DNA from: an uncultured bacterium
GTDB lineage: Bacteria > Bacteroidota > Bacteroidia > Bacteroidales > UBA932
DNA length: 39,913 nt
Direction of reading: 5' to 3'
Assembly (NCBI GenBank): GCA_949300025.1
Contig: CASGCS010000006.1
Location: 1 to 39,913 of the forward strand
Part shown: one piece after another, positions 34,718 through 39,913 of the stretch
Position numbering within the stretch: position 1 is the first letter of the stretch
Layout of the letters: each line of letters opens with the position of its first letter
The notes under the pieces: generated by a model
Database searches by the model: none
What the model was told of the DNA's origin: nothing
The model's input: only the letters and a program-made list of their open reading frames with translations
Translations under genes and position numbers: made by a program

Positions 34718-36124
34718 TTACAACTCTTTGCGCAGACGGGCTATGGGAATGTTCATCTGCTCCCTGTATTTTGCAACCGTCCTGCGGGCTACACGATACC
34801 CCTTTTGCTGAAGCACGGCAACCAGCTCTTCGTCTGTAAGCGGCTTGCTTTTGTTCTCCTGCTCCACGCTCTCCATGAGAATCTTCTTTATTTCCCTTGT
34901 GGAGACCTCTTCGCCGCTGTCGGTCATCAGTCCTTCTGAAAAGAAATATTTCAGGGGGAAGATTCCAAAGTGGGTCTGTATGTACTTGCAGTTTACCACA
35001 CGCGAAATGGTAGATATGTCCAGCCCTGTCTTTTGGGCAATATTCTTTAAGACCATGGGTTTCAGTTTGGTCTCGTCTCCCTCCATGAAATAGTCGTGTT
35101 GGAAATCTATTATGGCGTTCATCGTGTTCTGGAGAGTGTTCTGCCGCTGTTTGATGGCTTCTATGAACCATTTTGCGGAATCGAGCTTCTGCTTTACGAA
35201 TGTGGCCGCCTCCTTTTCCGCCTTGTCGTTGGTCGTAGCCGACTTTTCCAGCAGGCTCGCGTAGCGTCTGTTGACCTTCAGTTCCGGAACAGAGAATTTC
35301 GGCATTGTCATAATGAGTTGACCGTCTTTTTCTTCCAGAACAAAATCCGGGACAACCTGCTGGGCCTGTTCAACATAGGAATCATCTATCTGTCCTCCCG
35401 GGCGGGGGTTGAGCTTGATGATTTCATCTATGGCGGCCTTCAGTTCATCCTGCGTTATCCCCATTTTTGAGATAATCTTGGTGTAGTGCTTTTTTGTAAA
35501 CTCCTCGAAGTAATCATTGAGGATTGTCAGGGCGTTCTCCTGTGCCTTGCTTCCCTTTCTGGCTTTAAGTTGCAGTATCAGACACTCCTGGAGATTCCTT
35601 GCACCTATGCCGGCCGGCTCGAATTCCTGAATCATGGCCAGTATCTTTTCCAGTTCGCCGACAGATGTCTCTATGTTGAGCCTGAATGAAATATCGTCGC
35701 ACAGGGCGTCGAGGTCACGCCTGAGGTAGCCGTCATTGTCGAGGCTTCCTATAATGAAGAGTGCGATTTCTCTGGTACGCTTGTCAAGATTGCGGTATCC
35801 CAGCTGCATCTCGAGATTCTGGTGGAAACTCTCCTTTACCGAAAAGGTATTGTATTGGGGCTTCAGATCCTTGCCCTGATTGTTTACATAGAGTTTGTAT
35901 GACGGGGTAGGGTCATCGGGAGAATAGTCGCTCAGCGAGACATTTCTCTTTTCCTCTTCTTCTCCCTGCTGCGGTTCCGCCTCATCGAGTACAGGATTCT
36001 CTTCTATCTCCTTTTTTATGCGCTGCTCAAGTTCCAGAGTCGGGAGTTCGAGCAGTTTTATAGTCTGTATCTGAAGCGGCGACAGTTTTGTCTGTAATTT
36101 TTGCTGTAAACCCTGTTTTAACAT
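34718..36124 (-). CDS. rpoN: RNA polymerase sigma-54 factor
   Basis: Sigma-54 directs RNA polymerase to -24/-12 promoters that need an AAA+ activator. The 468-residue protein has the Gln/Leu-rich activator region (QGLQQKLQTKLSPLQIQTIKLLELPTLELEQRI), an acidic linker, the core-binding domain, the DNA-binding HTH (KNIAQKTGLDISTISRVV) and the RpoN box ARRTVAKYR (446-454). No activator gene is in the window. A TATCTTTG box ends four nt before the ATG, suggesting a leaderless transcript. The amidohydrolase gene follows by 16 nt. Confidence 0.96.
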   Translation of the reverse strand: MLKQGLQQKLQTKLSPLQIQTIKLLELPTLELEQRIKKEIEENPVLDEAEPQQGEEEEKRNVSLSDYSPDDPTPSYKLYVNNQGKDLKPQYNTFSVKESFHQNLEMQLGYRNLDKRTREIALFIIGSLDNDGYLRRDLDALCDDISFRLNIETSVGELEKILAMIQEFEPAGIGARNLQECLILQLKARKGSKAQENALTILNDYFEEFTKKHYTKIISKMGITQDELKAAIDEIIKLNPRPGGQIDDSYVEQAQQVVPDFVLEEKDGQLIMTMPKFSVPELKVNRRYASLLEKSATTNDKAEKEAATFVKQKLDSAKWFIEAIKQRQNTLQNTMNAIIDFQHDYFMEGDETKLKPMVLKNIAQKTGLDISTISRVVNCKYIQTHFGIFPLKYFFSEGLMTDSGEEVSTREIKKILMESVEQENKSKPLTDEELVAVLQQKGYRVARRTVAKYREQMNIPIARLRKEL

Positions 36125-36128
36125 GTTA

Positions 36129-36136
36129 CAAAGATA
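36129..36136 (-). promoter_or_regulatory. -7 element directly before rpoN
   Basis: TATCTTTG fits TAnnTTTG, and only TAAC separates it from the rpoN ATG. Initiation would fall at or next to the start codon, as for ruvX. No good -33 box is seen. Confidence 0.45.
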
Positions 36137-36170
36137 TAATTTTTTTATCTTAGCGTTTTAAAAAAATAGC

Positions 36171-37019
36171 ATGAAGGAGTACTCATCGGATTTCTCGGTA
36201 GACATTGACAAAGTGATTGCTGCAAAAAGCCAACGGGTAGCAAAATTGATGCCCGGCTTTGTCAAGTCGTACATAAAGCGGCTTATCCATCAGCGGGAAA
36301 TAAATGAAATACTCGATGCAAACAGAGAGTTTACCGGGTGCGAATTTGTAAGGAATGCTCTCTCTTACATGAAAATTTCCTACAATGCCAGGTATGTTGA
36401 CCAAGCTTCGCTTGATGCAGGAGGCAGGTATATCTTTGTTTCAAACCACCCTCTTGGAGGGCTCGACGGGCTTGTGCTTATGGACCTTCTCGGCTCCCGT
36501 TTCGGGAAGATAAAATTCGTGGTAAACGATTTCCTTATGTATATAAAGCCGCTGGAACCGCTCTTTGTGCCGGTGAACAAGGTGGGAGGCATGGGGAAGG
36601 GGTACATAGATCCGTTCCACGAGGCATACTCTTCAGATGCCCAGATTCTCTACTTTCCTGCAGGGCTCTGTTCGCGGAAGGTGAAAGGCCGGATAAGTGA
36701 CGTGGAGTGGAAAAAGAGTTTTGTCAAACATGCCATAAAGTACAACCGAATGGTTGTTCCGATATTTTTCAGCGGAAAGAATTCAAATTTTTTCTATCGC
36801 CTGGCCAATTTGAGAAAAAGGCTGGGGATAAAGTTCAACATAGAGATGTGCTTTTTGCCCGACGAGATGTTCCGCCAGACAGACAGTTCGTTCAACGTGG
36901 TAATAGGCGAGCCGGTCAGGATAGATCCCGCCCTGCATGGAAGAGAGTTGGATGCGGTTGCCGTGCAGATACGTGAAAAGGCCTATTCTTTAGGCAGTTT
37001 AATTGAAAAGGAAGTTTAA
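36171..37019 (+). CDS. glsA: PlsC-like O-acyltransferase, probable GlsA
   Basis: This 282-residue lysophospholipid-acyltransferase-like protein contains FVSNHPLGGLDG, an acyltransferase box with His93 and Asp99 separated by five residues (the classical box has four), and YFPAGLCSRKVKGRI as substrate-binding segment. Together with the next gene it matches the Bacteroides pair glsA-glsB for glycine lipids, in which GlsA adds the second, ester-linked acyl chain to N-acyl-glycine. The assignment rests on gene pairing and general family resemblance. It is divergent from rpoN with 46 nt between. Confidence 0.75.
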   Translation: MKEYSSDFSVDIDKVIAAKSQRVAKLMPGFVKSYIKRLIHQREINEILDANREFTGCEFVRNALSYMKISYNARYVDQASLDAGGRYIFVSNHPLGGLDGLVLMDLLGSRFGKIKFVVNDFLMYIKPLEPLFVPVNKVGGMGKGYIDPFHEAYSSDAQILYFPAGLCSRKVKGRISDVEWKKSFVKHAIKYNRMVVPIFFSGKNSNFFYRLANLRKRLGIKFNIEMCFLPDEMFRQTDSSFNVVIGEPVRIDPALHGRELDAVAVQIREKAYSLGSLIEKEV

Positions 37020-37029
37020 ATTTACAGAA

Positions 37030-37980
37030 ATGGAAGCAGTAATTCAGCCCGTCGACAGGAACCTGCTGACAAGGGAACTTACAGATGACAAATTCATAGG
37101 GGAGACCCGCAAGGGAAACAACCACTTGTATGAGATAACGGCAGCCGATTCTCCGATGGTGATGCAGGAGATAGGCCGTCTGAGGGAGATTTCCTTCAGG
37201 CTCGGAGGGGGCGGTACCGGCAAGTCCGTAGATATAGACGAATTCGACACAGACAACCACAATCCCTACAGGCAGCTGATAGTGTGGGACCCGAAGGATC
37301 AGGAGATTGTCGGAGGCTACAGGTATATAGTCTGCGGCGGCATTCCCACGGAAAAGATGGCTACGAAAGAGATTTTCAGGTTTTCAGACGATTTCGTAAA
37401 CAACTATCTTCCATTTACCATTGAGTTGGGAAGGTCGTTTATACAGCCCAACTATCAGAGTTCCAATTTGAAAAGAAAAAGTGTCTTTTCTCTCGACAAT
37501 CTTTGGGACGGGCTTGGAGCGCTTGTAGTCAAGTATTCCAAGGTGAAATATTTCTTTGGCAAGGTGACAATGTATACTTCATACGATGTGACCGCCCGCA
37601 ACATGCTTCTTCACTTTCTGCACAAGTATTTTCCTGACAAGGATTCCCTTGTGACGCCCATAACCCCTCTGGACTGCGACAAGGACAACAAGTATTTTGT
37701 GGAACTTTTCAAGTCTCTCGATTATAAAGAGGGGTACAAGGTCCTGCAGCGTGAAATCAAGCAGCGTGGCGAGCATATCCCTCCGCTTATCAACTCCTAT
37801 ATGAATCTCTCTTCCAGCATGCGTATGTTCGGTACAGCCGTAAATCCAGGGTTCGGAGGTGTTGAAGAGAGCGGTATACTTGTGAAAATCAACGATATTT
37901 ATCCCGAAAAAATAGAAAGGCACGTGGCGCCTCTCAGGGTCTGGGCCCAGAAGTTGCGCATCAAGTGGTGGAAAAGGTAG
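37030..37980 (+). CDS. glsB: GNAT/OlsB-type N-acyltransferase, probable GlsB
   Basis: This GNAT-fold acyltransferase of the hemolysin/OlsB type is expected to N-acylate an amino acid, probably glycine, from acyl-ACP. From the ATG at 37030 it has 316 residues; an upstream ATG at 37003 overlaps glsA and adds nine. Visible segments are GRLREISFRLGGGGTGKSVDIDEFD, LIVWDPKDQEIVGGYRYIVCGG (acetyl-CoA-fold core) and ELGRSFIQPNYQ. It lies 10 nt after glsA. Glycine lipids are major membrane lipids in Bacteroidales, which supports this reading. Confidence 0.75.
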   Translation: MEAVIQPVDRNLLTRELTDDKFIGETRKGNNHLYEITAADSPMVMQEIGRLREISFRLGGGGTGKSVDIDEFDTDNHNPYRQLIVWDPKDQEIVGGYRYIVCGGIPTEKMATKEIFRFSDDFVNNYLPFTIELGRSFIQPNYQSSNLKRKSVFSLDNLWDGLGALVVKYSKVKYFFGKVTMYTSYDVTARNMLLHFLHKYFPDKDSLVTPITPLDCDKDNKYFVELFKSLDYKEGYKVLQREIKQRGEHIPPLINSYMNLSSSMRMFGTAVNPGFGGVEESGILVKINDIYPEKIERHVAPLRVWAQKLRIKWWKR

Positions 37981-38012
37981 TGGAAAAGGTTACGGAAAGG
38001 TTGCGGCGCCTG

Positions 38013-38561
38013 TTACAGCTGGGGAAAATTGATATACTCTTTAATTATAAAGGCATTGGGGAAAATCTCCTTTATGGCGCCCAGTTCCCGCATTGCATCT
38101 GACTTGGTGCGGTAGTCGCCGGCAACCACCTTGAAATATGGGTTCATGTAGCTTCTGTAGACAGGTATCGTTGGGAAATGTTCCTTGAAAAGTTTTTCTG
38201 CCTTTTCCGATTCTCCGCGTGCGCTCTGCTTGTTGTCGAAAAAGAGCCTTATCCTGTATCCGTGAAGAGTGCGTCCGGGATTGTCGGTTATATAGCGTTT
38301 CAGTATTGAATCCGTGGCGGGGGTGCGGTTTACCCTCACGTTGTTTTCTGCGGCGTAACGGTATATGTCGTATCCTATAAGCGCTGAATCCAGAGCTGGA
38401 GGTATGCCCAGCGCCAGGCTGTCTGCATTGGCAGTGGTGTCTGTGCTGAATGTATTGTCTTCTGCAGGCGCAGGTGCAAGATAAAGGTTCTGTGCAGAAG
38501 CTGTCAGCGAAGCAAACAGCAGCAATATCGGAAGTATGAGATTTCTTGTCTTCATTTTCAT
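38013..38561 (-). CDS. SPOR-domain periplasmic protein
   Basis: This 182-residue exported protein has a signal peptide (MKMKTRNLILPILLLFASLTASA-Q), a linker, and a carboxy-terminal SPOR-like domain (about 98-178: GYRIRLFFDNKQSARGES, YRSYMNPYFKVVAGDYRTKSDAMRELGAIKEIFPNAFII). SPOR domains bind peptidoglycan stripped of side chains, often at the division site. A second ATG two codons in would serve equally. The start overlaps the stop codon of the upstream lipoprotein gene (TAATG), so translation is coupled. The gap to glsB shows no clear terminator. Confidence 0.85.
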   Translation of the reverse strand: MKMKTRNLILPILLLFASLTASAQNLYLAPAPAEDNTFSTDTTANADSLALGIPPALDSALIGYDIYRYAAENNVRVNRTPATDSILKRYITDNPGRTLHGYRIRLFFDNKQSARGESEKAEKLFKEHFPTIPVYRSYMNPYFKVVAGDYRTKSDAMRELGAIKEIFPNAFIIKEYINFPQL

Positions 38562-39034
38562 TATTTTATCAGATTCGACAGGGGAATGTTCCTGTATTTG
38601 AATTTCTTTTTGAGGCTGCCTTGTTTGACTGCGGCCTCTATGTCTAGCGTAATGTTGTCTATTTGCGATTTTGTCTCCTTGCTGTTGAAGTTGAGCCCGG
38701 CGGTGAGCAGCAGCAGCGGATTGTCCAACTCTACCGCATACTTTCCGGACAGGGTGTAAATCCCGCCCGAGGGTATCTCGACAGGCTCTGCCAAGACTCC
38801 GTTTGCCAGGGGAACTTGTTTCATGAATGCGCTTATGTCTGCTTTGGTGAGGGTTATTGCTTTCTTTGTAGGGTTGTTTACGGTAAATCCTATGTCGAGC
38901 AAAATCCTTCCGGCGGAATCGGCTGTAAATTCACGAAGCCTTACATCCGAAACAGAGATGTTTTTGTATGCAGAGCATCCTCCGGTCAAAAGCAGCAGGG
39001 TCAGGACAAATATGAAGGGATAACTATTTTTCAT
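38561..39034 (-). CDS. LEA14-like lipoprotein
   Basis: This 157-residue lipoprotein has a signal peptide ending LTGGC (Cys20) and a single beta domain of the LEA type 2/WHy kind (VRLREFTADSAGRILLDIGFTVNNPTKKAITLTKADI). Its role is unknown. It is the first gene of a two-gene operon with the SPOR protein, and a TATATTTG box (39056-39049) lies 14 nt before the ATG. Confidence 0.8.
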   Translation of the reverse strand: MKNSYPFIFVLTLLLLTGGCSAYKNISVSDVRLREFTADSAGRILLDIGFTVNNPTKKAITLTKADISAFMKQVPLANGVLAEPVEIPSGGIYTLSGKYAVELDNPLLLLTAGLNFNSKETKSQIDNITLDIEAAVKQGSLKKKFKYRNIPLSNLIK

Positions 39035-39048
39035 AAGAATCTATCGGG

Positions 39049-39056
39049 CAAATATA
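39049..39056 (-). promoter_or_regulatory. -7 element of the LEA14-SPOR operon
   Basis: TATATTTG on the minus strand matches the consensus and predicts a leader of about 10 nt. No TTTG is seen at the -33 position. Confidence 0.5.
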
Positions 39057-39088
39057 TAAATTTTTTATTGTTGTCTTTGCATCTGTTT

Positions 39089-39185
39089 GCATCTGAACGC
39101 GGAGGGTTTCTTGGTGAATCTCTGCAACTAAAAGTTACTCAGTGCGTTGTAGCGGTGTTTGCGGTTTTTGTTCAGGTTCAGATGC
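39089..39185 (+). repeat. Module A, copy 1
   Basis: 97 bp with GCATCTGAAC and GTTCAGATGC ends; the right end carries a doubled GTTCAG. It differs from copy 2 at about 16 positions. Confidence 0.9.
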
Positions 39186-39275
39186 ATGGGGTGGTTTGTG
39201 ATGCCGTTCGGTGGAACCCTTTCCGGAGGTGCCTGCAGGGCGGGTTTGCACTCTGCGGCCTTTCCTTCCCACTGA

Positions 39276-39371
39276 GCATCTGAACCGTGGGCATTGCTGC
39301 TGAAATTCTTTCAATACGCTTGCTGTAAGCGTGTTGGGTGCTTGAATCCGCTTTTTGCGGAGTTCAGATGC
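39276..39371 (+). repeat. Module B, copy 1
   Basis: 96 bp with the same inverted ends as module A but a different interior. It contains two internal hairpins: ACGCTT/AAGCGT around GCTGT and TCCGC/GCGGA around TTTTT. It differs from copy 2 at only two positions. Confidence 0.9.
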
Positions 39372-39385
39372 TGTTGTTTTCCGGT

Positions 39386-39483
39386 GCATCTGAACGCGTA
39401 GGAATTCTTGGTGTATCCTTGCAAGTAAAAGTTATTCAGCGAATTGTAGTGGTTTTTGTGGTTTTTGGCTCAGGTTCAGATGC
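39386..39483 (+). repeat. Module A, copy 2
   Basis: 98 bp, same ends, interior about 83 percent like copy 1 by direct comparison. Confidence 0.9.
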
Positions 39484-39573
39484 ATGGGGCGGTTTGTGGT
39501 GCCTTTCGGTGAGACTCTTTCCGGAGGTGCCTGCGGGGCGGGTTTGCACTCTGCGGTGTTTCATTTCCACTGA

Positions 39574-39669
39574 GCATCTGAACCTTGGGTATTGCTGCTG
39601 AAATTCTTTCAATACGCTTGCTGTAAGCGTGTTGGGTGCTTGAATCCGCTTTTTGCGGAGTTCAGATGC
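39574..39669 (+). repeat. Module B, copy 2
   Basis: 96 bp, 94 of 96 positions as in copy 1, with both internal hairpins intact. Confidence 0.9.
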
Positions 39670-39683
39670 TCCTGTTTTTCACT

Positions 39684-39780
39684 GCATCTGAACACGGATA
39701 GGTGCTTGGGGTGTTCGTGCAATTAAAAGTTATTCAGTGAGTTGTGGTGGTTTTTGCGGTTTTGGTTCAGGTTCAGATGC
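39684..39780 (+). repeat. Module A, copy 3
   Basis: 97 bp, same ends including GTTCAGGTTCAGATGC, diverged interior. Confidence 0.9.
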
Positions 39781-39870
39781 ATGGGGTGGTTTGTGGTGCC
39801 GTTCGGTGAGACTCTTTCCGGAGATGACTCCGGGGCAGGTTTGCATTCTGCGGTATTTCATTTCCACTGA

Positions 39871-39913
39871 GCATCTGAACCTCTGGTATTGCCGCTGAAA
39901 TTCTTGCAATGCG
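39871..39913 (+). repeat. Module B, copy 3 (cut by window end)
   Basis: Begins GCATCTGAACCTCTGGTATTG and follows copies 1 and 2 until the sequence ends, so the array continues outside the window. Confidence 0.85.

Larger units (their letters stand above)
39089..39913 (+). repeat. Tandem array of a ~298-bp composite repeat
   Basis: Almost three units are present and the window ends inside the third. Each unit is module A (97-98 bp), a 90-bp spacer, module B (96 bp) and a 14-bp linker; unit starts are 39089, 39386 and 39684. Both modules begin GCATCTGAAC and end GTTCAGATGC, so the motif alternates in direction along the array with intervals 87, 100, 86, 24, then 88, 100, 86, 24, then 87, 100. 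The spacers are all exactly 90 bp. Open frames across the array have no resemblance to known proteins and are not conserved as codons. I do not recognise the family. Confidence 0.92.

Noticed and set aside
38663..39283. Plus-strand open frame of 206 codons
   Set aside because: It is antisense to the LEA14-like gene and runs into the repeat array; composition fits a shadow frame.
39338..39601. Open reading frame of 87 codons in the array
   Set aside because: It runs across module and spacer borders, resembles no protein and is a by-product of the repeat.
39089..39913. CRISPR array
   Set aside because: The repeated motif is only 10 bp and alternates in direction, the intervals are 24-100 bp, and the material between motifs is itself repeated. 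No cas gene is near.
39089..39913. Integron attC sites
   Set aside because: The length and inverted ends are reminiscent, but the ends do not fit RYYYAAC/GTTRRRY and there are no cassette genes or integrase.

Overview
This window comes from a Bacteroidales (Bacteroidota) chromosome. The evidence is three SusC/SusD-type outer-membrane loci, promoters of the Bacteroidota form TTTG-N19-TAnnTTTG, absence of strong Shine-Dalgarno sequences, a DUF4837 lipoprotein, a probable glycine-lipid gene pair and the block rplM-rpsI-rpsB-tsf. I cannot name a genus. Most of the window is core genome; the accessory parts are the SusC/D loci and a family of intergenic repeats.

Layout. 1-173: 5S rRNA and terminator, the end of an rRNA operon. 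188-308: one inverted copy of a repeat family that forms a tandem array at the other end of the window. 451-2122: ferritin and an iron-type alcohol dehydrogenase. 2214-7246 (minus): susC1-susD1, preceded by a candidate invertible promoter (7339-7465). 7765-9858 (minus): dus-lpxK. 9912-13662 (plus): pfkA, rplM, rpsI, rpsB, tsf. 13955-19344 (plus): susC2-susD2. 19495-22728 (plus): a susC3 remnant lacking about its first 680 codons, followed by an intact susD3. 22798-26548 (minus): ruvX-def-phosphohexomutase-DUF5009 membrane protein. 26576-32361 (plus): M23 peptidase, dxr, rseP, DUF4837 lipoprotein, tRNA-Glu, rpsT, radC. 32429-33082: upp. 33064-36124 (minus): rpoN and an amidohydrolase lipoprotein. 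36171-37980 (plus): glsA- and glsB-like acyltransferases. 38013-39034 (minus): LEA14-like lipoprotein and SPOR-domain protein. 39089-39913: tandem repeat array, cut by the window end.

Main discovery. A perfect 17-bp inverted repeat (AACGTTAGATTGCGACA at 7339-7355, its complement at 7449-7465) encloses the complete predicted promoter of susC1-susD1. This is the architecture of a phase-variable invertible promoter. A third identical copy (19476-19492) lies exactly where the truncated susC3 begins. A 15-nt version of the motif is in the susC2 leader. I found the motif nowhere else in the window. Inversion between the copies at 7339 and 19476 would move the susC1 promoter in front of the susC3 remnant and susD3. 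No recombinase gene is present here.

Second discovery. The 3' end carries a roughly 298-bp composite repeat built from two different 96-98-bp modules, each bounded by inverted GCATCTGAAC / GTTCAGATGC ends. An opposite-orientation copy with the same internal spacing lies 39 kb away beside the rRNA operon, so this is a dispersed family. I do not recognise it.
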